64,000 nt of DNA from Ancylobacter polymorphus (GCF_030813495.1 NZ_JAUSUI010000002.1:1-64000); one strand, 5' to 3'. Positions 12,849 through 21,572 are shown, counted from the stretch's first letter. The notes: generated from the sequence alone by a model not told the origin. A program made the numbers and translations.

Positions 12849-13328
12849 TTACTTGGCGGGGGCGCAGGTGCCGAAGGAGGTGAGCACCTTGCCGCCGGCG
12901 AGCGTGGTCAGGGTCGCCTCGGGCGTGTCGAGCGACAGCTGGATCGCCCAGGCCGCCATATTGTCATTGCCGTCGAGAATCAGCGTGTCGCCATCGCCGA
13001 TGACGCTCTGGATCGAGCTGATATGCGGCACCTTGTCGTCCGACACGCTGGCGATGATCTGCTCGCCGAAATGGATGAGGAAATGCGCCGGCAGATCGAT
13101 CGTGCCCAGCTCCGGCGAGGGAGTGCAGCCGGTCGCGGTGCAGACGAACACCTTCTCGAACGTGCAGGCGACCGGCGCCGGGAGCGCATCCCCTGCCGGG
13201 GCCGGCGGCGGCACGGCGGCGGAGGGCCCGGTGGAGGCGCCGGAGGAATCCAGCGCCTGCGTCTCCTGCGCCTGCGCGGCGGCGAGACCAAGGAGCAGGC
13301 AGAGCGCGGTAGCGGCCGTCTTCAGCAT
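12849..13328 (-). CDS. Exported protein of unknown function
   Basis: 159 residues. The N-terminus is a clear signal peptide (MLKTAATALCLLLGLAAAQA, cut before QET), followed by an Ala/Pro linker and a mature domain with four cysteines (VACTFEKVFVCTATGCTP and a C near the end) that could form two disulfides in the periplasm. The ATG at 13328 begins the signal peptide. It lies 44 bases downstream of the next small exported protein on the same strand, so the two may be co-transcribed. I do not recognise a named family. Confidence 0.75.
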   Translation of the reverse strand: MLKTAATALCLLLGLAAAQAQETQALDSSGASTGPSAAVPPPAPAGDALPAPVACTFEKVFVCTATGCTPSPELGTIDLPAHFLIHFGEQIIASVSDDKVPHISSIQSVIGDGDTLILDGNDNMAAWAIQLSLDTPEATLTTLAGGKVLTSFGTCAPAK

Positions 13329-13372
13329 GGGAGTGCCCTGATGCGTGACCGGAAGGAGCGGAGCGAAGCGTC

Positions 13373-13705
13373 TCAGTAGACCGGCGTGCGGCACGGCGGG
13401 TAGGGCGGCGCGCCGCAATAGCCCGGGCCATAGACCGGACGCGGGGGCGGGGGCGGATAATAGGCCGGCGGGGGCGGCGGCGGCGGCGCGTAATAATAGG
13501 TCTTGGGCTGGTTCACCGCGGCGGTGACAGCCGAGCCGACCAGCGCGCCGGCGACAAGACCGCCGATCAGCGCACCGGTCGAATTGCCGGCATGGGCGGG
13601 CGGGCTCACCGCCAGCAGCGGCAGGGCAACGGCAAGCGCCAGTGCCGCCCGCATCATCCACCCCAGGAATTTGCACCCCAGGAATTTGGTGCCGAAGACG
13701 TTCAT
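13373..13705 (-). CDS. Small exported protein with glycine zipper and proline-rich tail
   Basis: 110 residues. After a signal peptide ending PPAHA there is a glycine-zipper segment (GALIGGLVAGALVGSAVTAA), then a Pro/Tyr-rich tail with the C-x-PPYPPC pair near the end. The start is ambiguous. ATG 13705 has GAGGTCGG six bases ahead. ATG 13657 or 13654, following GGGGTGG, would give a tighter signal peptide. A 14-base direct repeat (AAATTCCTGGGGTG twice) lies between the candidate starts. Such proteins in Hyphomicrobiales are unassigned surface or periplasmic proteins. Confidence 0.65.
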   Translation of the reverse strand: MNVFGTKFLGCKFLGWMMRAALALAVALPLLAVSPPAHAGNSTGALIGGLVAGALVGSAVTAAVNQPKTYYYAPPPPPPPAYYPPPPPRPVYGPGYCGAPPYPPCRTPVY

Positions 13706-13887
13706 GTCCGACCTCGCGATTCGCTGGCCCGACTATCGCCCGCGGCCCGGCCGGCGGCAAGGGCGCACCGTTGCGCGACGATGAGGCCCATCCTGCCCCG
13801 CCATGCCGGCCGCGACCGGCGAACCATTCTCCGCGTCCCGCGTTGTCGGGCGTCGGCAGCCCTAGGGCAGGAAGAGTGGAGAAAGAC

Positions 13888-14202
13888 ATGGACAGACGAG
13901 GTTTTTTGCTCGGCCTGGCCGGCGTGCTCGGTGCGGGCAGCGCCGCCGGCGCGCTGTTGACATCGTCGGCCGAGGCGGCGGTGCTGAACCAGTTGCGGGA
14001 CATTGCCCCCGAAGCGGAAGAGGGGCTGGAGGCGGTCGCGCACGCCCCTGACGGCACGCCGATCGAGGCGACGCAATGGGGCCCGCCCGGCCCACCGCCT
14101 CCCGGCTGGCGCCGCCGCCGTCGCCGCCGCCGGCGGGTGTGCGCGGTGCGTCGCGACCGCTGGGGCCGCCCGGTTCGCCGCTGCTGGTATGTCTATCGCT
14201 AG
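13888..14202 (+). CDS. Small Tat-signal, arginine-rich exported protein
   Basis: 104 residues. The N-terminus MDRRGFLLGLAGVLGAGSAA is a twin-arginine signal with a hydrophobic core ending SSAEAA. The mature part is short, then GPPGPPPPGWRRR with nine consecutive arginines and a terminal RRCWYVYR. Similar Pro-Pro-Gly-Trp/poly-Arg small proteins occur in Hyphomicrobiales without a known role. The start has AGTGGAGAAAG ahead of the ATG. The basic tail suggests binding to an acidic polymer in the periplasm; that is inference. Confidence 0.7.
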   Translation: MDRRGFLLGLAGVLGAGSAAGALLTSSAEAAVLNQLRDIAPEAEEGLEAVAHAPDGTPIEATQWGPPGPPPPGWRRRRRRRRRVCAVRRDRWGRPVRRCWYVYR

Positions 14203-14225
14203 CGTCTAGCCGCATCTGACGATCG

Positions 14226-14258
14226 AGGCCGCGAGGGGATTGTCCGTCGCGGCCTTTG
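14226..14258. terminator. Hairpin between convergent genes
   Basis: AGGCCGCGA and TCGCGGCCT form a 9-bp stem with a 12-base loop, followed by TT on the plus strand, between the Tat protein and the L,D-transpeptidase, which converge here. A plausible but weak intrinsic terminator. Confidence 0.5.
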
Positions 14259-14261
14259 TCG

Positions 14262-14768
14262 TCAGACGATCTCGATCGCCGTACGCGGCCCGAGCCGGGC
14301 GAGCAGGCGGCGCAGATCGCTCGGGCGAAAGGCGACGCAGCCCGCCGTGGGCTGGAAGGCGCCGCGCGCAATGTGGAGAAACACCGCCGAGCCGCGATGG
14401 GCGCGGCGGGGGCGGCTGTTATGGTCGAGCACGACCACGAGATCATACAGCCCGTCCGCCCGCCACATCTCCTCATGCGAGGCGGGAAAAGGCCGCGTGA
14501 CCGGCCGGTTGTAGCGGCCATGGCGCGGCGCGTCGCACCAGCCATCGTCGGGCTTGATGCGAAACACCGGCAGACGGGTCACCGGGCGGGGACCATGATC
14601 GGCGCGGTAGCGCACTTCGCGCGCGTGCCAGACGCCCTTTGGCGTCGCGCCGTCACCCTCGCGCTTGTCGGCGCGGATTCCCGACCGGCCGAGCGCGACG
14701 GGAATGGGCCGGCCCTCGACAATGAGCCAGCCCCTCTGGCGCCCCTGGAGCGGACCGCCGGGTCGCAT
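14262..14768 (-). CDS. L,D-transpeptidase family (YkuD) protein
   Basis: About 168 residues. The YkuD catalytic signature is at the C-terminal side: VFLHIARGAFQPTAGCVAF, with His132 and nucleophile Cys144. GRSGIRADKREGDGATPKG is also characteristic of the short proteobacterial L,D-transpeptidase-like proteins. These make or modify peptidoglycan 3-3 crosslinks or lipoprotein links. No signal peptide is seen with the start at 14768. Homologues usually begin a little earlier, so the start may be upstream at a non-ATG codon (RLRV precedes the Met). Confidence 0.8.
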   Translation of the reverse strand: MRPGGPLQGRQRGWLIVEGRPIPVALGRSGIRADKREGDGATPKGVWHAREVRYRADHGPRPVTRLPVFRIKPDDGWCDAPRHGRYNRPVTRPFPASHEEMWRADGLYDLVVVLDHNSRPRRAHRGSAVFLHIARGAFQPTAGCVAFRPSDLRRLLARLGPRTAIEIV

Positions 14769-15041
14769 GGCGACGCGCAGGCGGGAAAGGCTGTGGGATT
14801 TTCGGTGTGATTCTGTGCGAAGGGTCTTCTTCTTCACGCCATTTCCGTTCACGATCACGTCACGAACCGGCAGCACCTTCGTCCCACGAGTCCTCGACGC
14901 TTGCCGAATGCGCTTCGCCTGCCTACTCGGGGCATACGGCATTTCACTCCAACCTCGCGTGAGAGTGGACGCACGAGGCACCTGGGACAAGGGCTTCGAC
15001 CAGCGGCCTCTCTCGGGAACGCGGATATTCGGGAAAGCGAT

Positions 15042-15728
15042 ATGGCGAACGCTCTGCGAGTTTTGGTGGTCGACGACGACAAGGATCTGCGCGAGGCGCT
15101 GGTCGAACAACTCTCGCTCTATGACGAATTCGAGGTGGTCTCCGTCGACAGCGCCACGGCCGCGATCAGCGAAGTCGAATCGACGCGGGTGGATCTGGTG
15201 CTGATGGATGTCGGCCTGCCGGACAAGGACGGGCGCGAGGCGGTGCGGGTGATGCGCCAGAACGGCTTCAAGGCGCCCGTCATCATGCTCACCGGCCACG
15301 ACACCGACAGCGACACCATCATGGGGCTTGAGGCCGGCGCCAATGACTATGTCGCCAAGCCGTTCCGATTCGCCGTTCTGCTCGCCCGCATCCGCGCGCA
15401 GATGCGCTCGCATGAGGCGAGCGAGGACGCGGTCTTCACCATCGGGCCCTACACGTTCCGCCCCGGCGCCAAGATGCTGGTGACCGAGCGCAATTCCAAG
15501 ATCCGTCTCACCGAGAAGGAGACGGCCATTCTGCGCTATCTCTACCGGGCTGGAAAAAAGCCGGTGGCACGCGAAATACTTCTGCAGGAAGTGTGGGGCT
15601 ATAATTCAGGCGTGACGACCCATACGCTTGAGACGCATATATATCGCCTGCGCCAGAAGATCGAGAAAGACCCCTCCCACCCCAGCCTGCTTGCCACCGA
15701 GGCCGGCGGGTACAAATTGCTGCCCTGA
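15042..15728 (+). CDS. OmpR/PhoB-family response regulator
   Basis: 228 residues. The receiver domain has the acidic pocket VVDDD (10-13), phosphoacceptor Asp56 in LMDVGLP, Thr in MLTGHD and Lys in VAKPF. The winged-helix effector domain ends TTHTLETHIYRLRQKIEKDP and TEAGGYKL. The start MANALRVL is at 15042; an open frame extends upstream but is not conserved in character. No histidine kinase is adjacent, so the partner is encoded elsewhere. The next gene, a cyclic-nucleotide-binding protein, begins 43 bases later. Confidence 0.9.
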   Translation: MANALRVLVVDDDKDLREALVEQLSLYDEFEVVSVDSATAAISEVESTRVDLVLMDVGLPDKDGREAVRVMRQNGFKAPVIMLTGHDTDSDTIMGLEAGANDYVAKPFRFAVLLARIRAQMRSHEASEDAVFTIGPYTFRPGAKMLVTERNSKIRLTEKETAILRYLYRAGKKPVAREILLQEVWGYNSGVTTHTLETHIYRLRQKIEKDPSHPSLLATEAGGYKLLP

Positions 15729-15770
15729 CTGGCCGATTGATTCGTCCGGCCTTGGAGTTTCGCCCGCCGA

Positions 15771-16256
15771 ATGTCCATCGAGGACGACATCGCCTTTCTG
15801 GAACGTGTGCCGACGCTCGCATTGATGGGGCGGGAGGCGCTGCGCGTCATCGCGATCAGCGTGGACCATTTCACGCTGGCGCGCGGGCAGGCGCTGTTTC
15901 ACGAGGGTGAGCCGGCCGATTGCGCCTATGTGGTGCAGCAGGGCAGCCTGCGGGTGGCGCCGGAGGACCCGCAGCTGGCGATGCGTCCGGGCCAGAGCAT
16001 CCGCGCCGGCGAAGGCGCGCTGATCGGCGAGATGGCGCTGCTTACCGAGACGCGCCGCCCCGCCACAGCCACCGCGCTGGAACCGGCGGAGGTGCTGCGC
16101 ATTCCCCGCAACATGTTCCTGCGCACGCTGGAAAGCTATCCCGACGCCGCGCGCGAACTCACCCGCCGGCTGAGCGAGCGCGTTTCCGCCACCCTTGCCG
16201 ATTTGGAGCGGGTGCGGGAGCGGCTGGAGGCGATCGAGGACGTGCGGCGGCCATGA
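15771..16256 (+). CDS. Cyclic-nucleotide-binding-domain protein without HTH
   Basis: 161 residues. A single cNMP-binding beta-barrel is visible: FHEGEPADCAYVVQQGSLRV, then GEGALIGEMALLTETRRPATATA (phosphate-binding-cassette-like) and LRIPRNMFLRTLESYP. The C-terminal helix continues as a coiled coil (LERVRERLEAIEDV) instead of a DNA-binding domain. It is a candidate sensor or adaptor rather than a Crp-type regulator. It is sandwiched between a response regulator and arfB, overlapping the latter by ATGA. Confidence 0.8.
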   Translation: MSIEDDIAFLERVPTLALMGREALRVIAISVDHFTLARGQALFHEGEPADCAYVVQQGSLRVAPEDPQLAMRPGQSIRAGEGALIGEMALLTETRRPATATALEPAEVLRIPRNMFLRTLESYPDAARELTRRLSERVSATLADLERVRERLEAIEDVRRP

Positions 16257-16684
16257 TTCCGGTCGCCCCCCGGGTCTGGCTCGACGAGGACGAGATCGAG
16301 GAAACCTTCATCCGCGCCTCCGGGCCGGGCGGGCAGAACGTCAACAAGGTCTCCAGCGCGGTGCAGCTGCGCTTCGACGTGCGCGGCTCCAAGACCTTGC
16401 CAGATCACGTGAAAGAGCGGCTGGAGCGGCTCGCCGGGCGGCGCCTCACCAAGGAGGGCGTGCTGGTTCTGGTGGCGCAGCGCTACCGCACGCAGGAGCA
16501 GAATCGGGCGGATGCGCTGGCCCGGCTGGTGGAACTGGTGCGCGAGGCGGCGGTGGTGCCGATCACCCGCCGGCCGACACGCCCCACGCTCGGTTCGAAG
16601 ATCCGCCGGCTGGAGGGCAAGGCGAAGCGCTCCGGCATCAAGTCCCTGCGCCGCGAGCGGCCTTCGGGCGGCAGCGAGGACTGA
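16253..16684 (+). CDS. arfB: Ribosome-rescue peptidyl-tRNA hydrolase ArfB (YaeJ)
   Basis: 143 residues. The GGQ motif GPGGQNVNKVSSAVQLRFD at about 24-42 is that of class I release factors. The stop-codon recognition domain is absent, and the tail is strongly basic (KIRRLEGKAKRSGIKSLRRE), which in ArfB inserts into the empty mRNA channel of stalled ribosomes. It hydrolyses peptidyl-tRNA on non-stop complexes. It is coupled by ATGA to the preceding cNMP-binding gene. Confidence 0.92.
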   Translation: MIPVAPRVWLDEDEIEETFIRASGPGGQNVNKVSSAVQLRFDVRGSKTLPDHVKERLERLAGRRLTKEGVLVLVAQRYRTQEQNRADALARLVELVREAAVVPITRRPTRPTLGSKIRRLEGKAKRSGIKSLRRERPSGGSED

Positions 16685-16698
16685 ACCCAGCTAAGCCC

Positions 16699-16956
16699 CT
16701 AGAAATCCGTGGCGATTCCCTTCACTTCCCAATCGCCGTAGCGCACCGGCTCCGGGCCGTCGCGGCCGTCGATTTCCCTTGGTCCGGCCACCGGCGCAGC
16801 GGCGGCGCGGCGGGCTTCGGCCTCGGCCAGCGCCCGCTCGGCGGCGGGGGAGAGCGGGCGGCGCGGGGCCGGCGCCGCGCTCTCCTCTGGCTGACCGGTG
16901 AGTGCGGTGAGGTGGAGTGTGGGACCGATTGGTGCGGTGGGATCGCTCTGGCTCAT
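16699..16956 (-). CDS. SDHAF4-like succinate dehydrogenase assembly factor (DUF1674)
   Basis: 85 residues. The C-terminus [20 protein letters not shown] continued by IATDF is the conserved DUF1674/Sdh8 signature. [18 protein letters not shown] precedes it. Eukaryotic and bacterial members bind flavinylated SdhA during complex II assembly. The start at 16956 (MSQSDPTA) is chosen because the upstream frame has no conservation, although it is open. It is divergent from htpX with about 160 bases between. Confidence 0.85.
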   Translation of the reverse strand: MSQSDPTAPIGPTLHLTALTGQPEESAAPAPRRPLSPAAERALAEAEARRAAAAPVAGPREIDGRDGPEPVRYGDWEVKGIATDF

Positions 16957-17119
16957 CCGCCATTGGAACCACCCGACGCGCGCCGGCGTCAAGACGGTGT
17001 CGCTCGCGGTGTCGCTCACGAGCGCGCGACGGCCGGCGCCCCCCGCCAATCTTGCGCGCGCGGCGGGCGGCTCCCATTTCCTCACCGACATGCCGCAACC
17101 TGCGGCGCATGAGGGAACG

Positions 17120-18115
17120 ATGAATTATTTCCGTACGGCCATCCTGCTCGCGGGCATGACCGCGCTGTTCATGGGCGTCGGCTTCATGATCGGCGGCCAG
17201 GGCGGCATGATGATCGCGCTGCTGGTCGCCGCCGGCATGAATGTGTTCAGCTACTGGAATTCCGACCGCATGGTGCTGTCCATGTATGGCGCGCGCGAGG
17301 TCGACCGGGCCAGCGCGCCGGAATTCTACGGCATGGTGGAGGAGCTGGCGGCGCGGGCGCAGCTGCCGATGCCGCGCGTCTACCTCATGGACAATCCCCA
17401 GCCCAACGCCTTCGCCACCGGCCGCAACCCGCAAAACGCGGCGGTGGCCGCCACGACAGGCCTGCTCCATTCGCTCTCGCGCGAGGAGGTGGCGGGCGTG
17501 ATGGCGCATGAGCTGGCGCATGTGAAGAATTACGACACGCTGACCATGACCATCACCGCCACGCTGGCGGGCGCCATTTCCATGCTGGCGAATTTCGCCA
17601 TGTTCTTCGGCGGCAACCGCAACAACAATAACGGCTTCGGTATCATCGGCACCATTGCCATGGTCATCCTCGCCCCGCTCGCCGCCATGGTGGTGCAGAT
17701 GGCGGTGTCGCGCTCGCGCGAATATGAGGCGGACAAGCTCGGGGCTGAGATCTGCGGCCAGCCCCTGTGGCTCGCCTCGGCGCTGGCGAAGATTTCCAAC
17801 GCCGCGCATGCGGTGCCGAACATGCCCGCCGAACACAACCCGGCCACCGCGCATATGTTCATCATCAACCCGCTGTCGGGCGAGCGGATGGACAATCTGT
17901 TCTCCACCCACCCCGCCACGGAAAACCGCATCGCCGCGCTGCAGGCGCTGGCGCAGCAGATGGGTGGCGGCGGCCATGGCTATGCCAACGCCGCCGCTTC
18001 GGCCCCGCAGGGCGGGCCGTGGGCGCGCGGCGGCACCCCGCGACCGGCCAGCCGGCCGGCGGGCAATCCCTGGGGCCGGCGAGGCGGCGACGAGCGACGC
18101 GGACCCTGGGGCTGA
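17120..18115 (+). CDS. htpX: Membrane metalloprotease HtpX
   Basis: 331 residues. Two N-terminal membrane helices, the zinc motif HELAH at about 130-134 and [10 protein letters not shown] supplying the third ligand define M48B proteases. HtpX degrades misfolded inner-membrane proteins. The tail (about 285-331) is Gly/Pro/Arg-rich and low in complexity, longer than in E. coli HtpX. GAGGGAACG precedes the ATG at 17120. Confidence 0.95.
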   Translation: MNYFRTAILLAGMTALFMGVGFMIGGQGGMMIALLVAAGMNVFSYWNSDRMVLSMYGAREVDRASAPEFYGMVEELAARAQLPMPRVYLMDNPQPNAFATGRNPQNAAVAATTGLLHSLSREEVAGVMAHELAHVKNYDTLTMTITATLAGAISMLANFAMFFGGNRNNNNGFGIIGTIAMVILAPLAAMVVQMAVSRSREYEADKLGAEICGQPLWLASALAKISNAAHAVPNMPAEHNPATAHMFIINPLSGERMDNLFSTHPATENRIAALQALAQQMGGGGHGYANAAASAPQGGPWARGGTPRPASRPAGNPWGRRGGDERRGPWG

Positions 18116-18121
18116 GCGCGG

Positions 18122-18141
18122 GGGGCGCTTTTGGGCGCCCC
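18122..18141. terminator. GC-rich hairpin after htpX
   Basis: GGGGCGC and GCGCCCC form a 7-bp stem across a TTTTGG loop just after the htpX stop. No U-tract follows, so it may stabilise the 3' end rather than terminate on its own. Confidence 0.4.
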
Positions 18142-18268
18142 GTAGCGCAGGCCGGGCGCCGGCGGCCCCTGATTTCCGGCCCTGCGCGTCGATCGCGCGC
18201 GCATCACGTCCGCATTGCCGCCGTGACGCTTGAAAAAGCCGCGCTTCGCCGCTATCAGAGCCGCGCGT

Positions 18269-18344
18269 GCCGCTTTAGCTCAGTTGGTAGAGCATCGCAT
18301 TCGTAATGCGGAGGTCGTCAGTTCGAGTCTGACAAGCGGCACCA
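18269..18344 (+). tRNA. tRNA-Thr(CGT)
   Basis: A full 76-base cloverleaf: acceptor GCCGCTT/AAGCGGC, D-loop AGCTCAGTTGGTAGAGC, anticodon arm CGCAT-TCGTAAT-GCG region with anticodon CGT (reads ACG), T-loop AGTTCGAGTCT and an encoded ACCA end. Confidence 0.96.
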
Positions 18345-18665
18345 TTCCTCAAGCCCGGCATCCCAACGCCCGGCCGCGCCCCCTCCCCCTTTGCGTCGTT
18401 CGATTCGCGATCCCGCGCGCCCTCATTGCCGGACGTGAGCCGCGATGCCGTGTTTCCGCCGGTGCGCGGGAAAAGTCTGGGTGGCCGGGTCAAGCCCGGC
18501 CATGAGGGGGCGGTAGGTTGAGAGGTAGCCGGGCCGCCGGAGGCCGGAGGCGGCACCTTTCGTACCTCGTTCATCCAATTATGTCGGATGATTTGTGCGA
18601 TATAATGCGCTGGATCGAACGATCATCTCCTGCGACGAAGATGGTGCCGCAAGGGGAGACGCATC
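18345..18665. other. Intergenic stretch with a short dispersed-repeat core
   Basis: About 320 bases between tRNA-Thr and yeiH. At 18482-18502 TGGCCGGG-TCAAG-CCCGGCCA forms an 8-bp hairpin of the kind found as dispersed palindromes in alphaproteobacteria. The rest presumably carries the yeiH promoter; an AT-richer patch lies near 18575-18605. Confidence 0.45.
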
Positions 18666-19778
18666 ATGGCCGCACATGTCGAAAGGGCCGAGGACATCCG
18701 CACCGCCAAGGTCCACGCCGGCAAGGTCCACGCCGGCAAGGTCCACGCCGGCAAGACTCCAGCCGGCAAGACCCCGGCCGCGAAGATCGCGCCCGCCGCG
18801 CTGCTGCCCGGCCTCGCGCTGACGGCGGGGATTGCCGGCCTCGGCTTCGCGCTGCGTCAGCTCCCCATGGTCGGGGTGCTGAGCCCGATGATCCTCGCCA
18901 TCATGATCGGCATCGGCTTTCACAATCTCATCGGCACGCCGGCGCGGGCCAAGCCCGGCGTCACTTTCGCCATGCGGCGCATCCTGCGCGCGGCCATCGT
19001 GCTGCTCGGGCTGCAGCTCACCGCCGCGCAGGTGGCGGAAGTGGGCGCCACCGGCCTCGCGGTGATCGCCCTCACCCTCATCGCCACCTTCCTGTTCACC
19101 ACCTGGCTCGGCCGGCTGATGGGGGTGGAGCGCGGTCTCGCCCAGCTGATCGCCGCCGGCACCTCGATCTGCGGCGCCTCGGCGGTGATCGCCACCAACA
19201 CGGTGACGCGCGCCCATGATGAGGATGTCGCCTATGCGGTGGCCTGCGTCACCGTGTTCGGCTCGGTGGCGATGTTCCTCTATCCGCTTCTCCCCGTGGT
19301 GCTCGGTCTCTCCCCGCATGCCTATGGGCTCTGGGCCGGCGCTTCGATCCACGAAATCGCCCAGGTGGTGGCCGCCGCCTATCAGGGCGGGCCGGCGGCG
19401 GGCGAATTCGGCACCATCGCCAAGCTCTCGCGGGTGATGCTGCTGGCGCCGATGGTGATCGCCCTCGGGCTGATGGCGGCGCGCCAGGCCCGCAGCCGCG
19501 GCGAGGATGCCGGCCGCGCCCGCCCGCCCATGCCGTGGTTCGTGCTCGGGTTTCTGGCCATGGTGGCGCTCAACAGCGTGGTGACGATGCCGGCGGAGAT
19601 GAAGGCGGCGCTGGTGCTGGCCACCACTTTCATGCTCTCCATGGCGCTGGCGGCAATGGGGCTGGAAACCGACATCGCCAAGCTGCGCGCCAAGGGCGTG
19701 CGCCCCTTCCTGCTCGGCTTCGCCGCCTTCGTCTTCATCGCCCTGTTCAGCCTCGCTCTGGTAAAGATGACCGCCTGA
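18666..19778 (+). CDS. yeiH: YeiH/UPF0324-family membrane protein (putative sulfate/sulfonate-related exporter)
   Basis: 370 residues with about ten hydrophobic helices. Family signatures are [36 protein letters not shown] and [14 protein letters not shown]. The family is annotated as putative sulfate exporter, but function is poorly proven. The first 40 residues are unusual: three perfect KVHAG repeats, then two KTPAG/A repeats, giving a basic cytoplasmic tail coded by a 15-base tandem repeat. The downstream LysR gene yeiE-like follows as in E. coli. Confidence 0.88.
   Translation: MAAHVERAEDIRTAKVHAGKVHAGKVHAGKTPAGKTPAAKIAPAALLPGLALTAGIAGLGFALRQLPMVGVLSPMILAIMIGIGFHNLIGTPARAKPGVTFAMRRILRAAIVLLGLQLTAAQVAEVGATGLAVIALTLIATFLFTTWLGRLMGVERGLAQLIAAGTSICGASAVIATNTVTRAHDEDVAYAVACVTVFGSVAMFLYPLLPVVLGLSPHAYGLWAGASIHEIAQVVAAAYQGGPAAGEFGTIAKLSRVMLLAPMVIALGLMAARQARSRGEDAGRARPPMPWFVLGFLAMVALNSVVTMPAEMKAALVLATTFMLSMALAAMGLETDIAKLRAKGVRPFLLGFAAFVFIALFSLALVKMTA
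18708..18767. repeat. 15-base tandem repeat in the 5' end of yeiH
   Basis: AAGGTCCACGCCGGC occurs three times exactly (18708, 18723, 18738), then a diverged unit AAGACTCCAGCCGGC at 18753. Units are multiples of three, so copy-number changes keep the frame and only lengthen the N-terminal tail. Confidence 0.9.
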
Positions 19779-19796
19779 GCGAGGCGAGGACGGTGG

Positions 19797-20690
19797 ATGA
19801 CCCTGGAACAGCTGCGCATCTTCGTCGCCGTGGCGGAGCGTGAGCACATCACGCAGGCCGCGCGGGACATCCACCTCACCCCTTCCGCCACCAGTGCGGC
19901 CATCGCCGCGCTGGAGGCGCGCCACGCCACCAAGCTGTTCGACCGGGTGGGGCGCGGCATCGTGCTGACCGAAGCCGGGCGGCTGTTCCTGCCCGAGGCA
20001 CGCGCCGTGCTGGCCCGCGCCAGCGCCGCCGAGAAGGTGCTGGCCGACCTTGCCGGGCTGGTGCATGGCACGCTGGCGCTGGCGGGTAGCCAGACGGTGG
20101 CCAATTACTGGCTGCCGCCGCTGATCGAGGCCTATCGCCGCCGCTATCCCGGCGTTTCCGTGAGCCTTTCCATCGGCAACACCGATTTCGTCGCCGCCCT
20201 TGTGCAGGAAGGAGCGGCCGATCTCGGCTTCATCGAGGGCGGCATCGAGAGCCCGGTGCTGGCCACCGCCGCGGTGGCGCAGGATGAAATGGTGCTGGTG
20301 GCGCCGGTGACGCATCCCTGGCACTGGCGCCCACCCCTCTCCCCGGAAGAGCTGATCGACGGCCCCTGGGTGCTGCGCGAGCCGGGCTCCGGCACCCGCG
20401 CCATGCTGGAAGCCTATCTCGAGGCGGTGGGGATCGCGCCCGCCAGCCTGCGGGTCGTGCTCGACTATCCCTCCAACGAGGCGGTGCGGGCGGCGGTGGA
20501 AGCCGGCAGCGGGGTGACGGTGATCTCGCGCCGGGTGGTGGACGGCGCCATCCGCGCCGGCACCATGGCGCTGATCGACTATCCCCTGCCTCCCCGCCCC
20601 TTCCTCTCGCTGCGCCACCGCGAGCGCTACACCACCAAGGCGGCGCAGGCCTTTCTCGCGCTAGCCCGCGAAGACCGGGCCAGCGCCTAG
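19797..20690 (+). CDS. LysR-family transcriptional regulator (YeiE-like)
   Basis: 297 residues. The N-terminal winged HTH is MTLEQLRIFVAVAEREHITQ followed by AARDIHLTPSATSAAIAALE; the C-terminal substrate-binding domain contains GTLALAGSQTVANYWLPPLI and EPGSGTRAMLEAYL. It sits 18 bases after yeiH on the same strand and is the likely regulator of it, as YeiE is beside YeiH in enterobacteria. The stop TAG overlaps the convergent stop of yggS in a shared CTAG. Confidence 0.9.
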   Translation: MTLEQLRIFVAVAEREHITQAARDIHLTPSATSAAIAALEARHATKLFDRVGRGIVLTEAGRLFLPEARAVLARASAAEKVLADLAGLVHGTLALAGSQTVANYWLPPLIEAYRRRYPGVSVSLSIGNTDFVAALVQEGAADLGFIEGGIESPVLATAAVAQDEMVLVAPVTHPWHWRPPLSPEELIDGPWVLREPGSGTRAMLEAYLEAVGIAPASLRVVLDYPSNEAVRAAVEAGSGVTVISRRVVDGAIRAGTMALIDYPLPPRPFLSLRHRERYTTKAAQAFLALAREDRASA

Positions 20691-21385
20691 CGGTGGCCGA
20701 AGATGGCGCTGCCGACCCGCACATGGGTGGCGCCGAGCGTGATGGCGGTCTCGTAATCGCCGCTCATGCCCATGGACAGCGTCTTCAGCCCATGGCGCGC
20801 GGCGATCTTCGCCAGTAGGGCGAAATGCGGCGCCGCCGGCTCGTCGGCCGGGGGAATGCACATCAGCCCCTCGATCGCCAGCCCATGCGCGTCGCGACAG
20901 GCGGCGAGAAAGGCATCGACCTCCTGCGGGGCGACGCCGGCCTTTTGCGGCTCCTCGCCGGTATTGACCTGCACCAGCAGGCGCGGCGCCGGCGGGGCGC
21001 CCGCGCGCGCCAATTCCTTCGCCAGGGCGGCGGCGAGCGAGGGGCGGTCCAGCGTCTGGATCACGTCGAAGAGGGAAAGCGCCTCGCGCACCTTGTTGGT
21101 CTGCAGCGGGCCGATGAGATGAAGTTCGAGATCGGGATGGGCGGCCCGCAGCGCCGGCCATTTGCCGGCCGTCTCCTGCACACGGTTTTCGCCGAAGCGG
21201 CGCTGGCCGGCGGCGATGACGGGGGCGATCTCCTCCGGCCCGAAGGTCTTCGACACCGCGATCAGCTCAACCGAGGCGGGATCGCGCCCGGCATCGTGAC
21301 AGGCCTGGGCGATGCGCGCGCGCACCTCGTCCAGCCGGGCGGTGATCGCGTCTGCGGCAGCGGTCTCGTCGCGGATGGGGTCCAT
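20687..21385 (-). CDS. yggS: Pyridoxal-phosphate homeostasis protein (YggS/PLPBP family)
   Basis: 232 residues. AVSKTF carries the PLP-binding lysine (about Lys46); FGENRVQE, HLIGPLQTNK, GLMCIPP and SMGMSGDYETAI are family motifs. It binds PLP without known catalysis and buffers B6 vitamers and amino-acid pools. The start at 21385 has AGGAG eight bases ahead. Divergent from leuS with 187 bases between. Confidence 0.93.
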   Translation of the reverse strand: MDPIRDETAAADAITARLDEVRARIAQACHDAGRDPASVELIAVSKTFGPEEIAPVIAAGQRRFGENRVQETAGKWPALRAAHPDLELHLIGPLQTNKVREALSLFDVIQTLDRPSLAAALAKELARAGAPPAPRLLVQVNTGEEPQKAGVAPQEVDAFLAACRDAHGLAIEGLMCIPPADEPAAPHFALLAKIAARHGLKTLSMGMSGDYETAITLGATHVRVGSAIFGHR

Positions 21386-21572
21386 GGCGTTCTCCTGCTT
21401 CGGGCACCGACCAGATACGCCAATCGCGCCCGCGCGCAAACGCGCGCGTCGCGGGAAACGCCGCAGCGCAGCGAAAGGTTGACCGGGAACGCGACTTGGT
21501 GCCTAGTCCGGCGCCATTACCTGAACCCTTGCGGCACTTTCTCCGACGTCCGCCTATCCAAGAAGCCTGTCC

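Noticed and set aside
16400-16420. parS-like GATCACGTGAAAG inside arfB
   Set aside because: Only the centre CACGTGAAA fits; both outer ends are wrong and it is inside coding sequence far from the par cluster.
18708-18767. CRISPR-like repeats
   Set aside because: The 15-base units are adjacent without spacers and code for the N-terminus of YeiH; no cas genes are present anywhere in the window.
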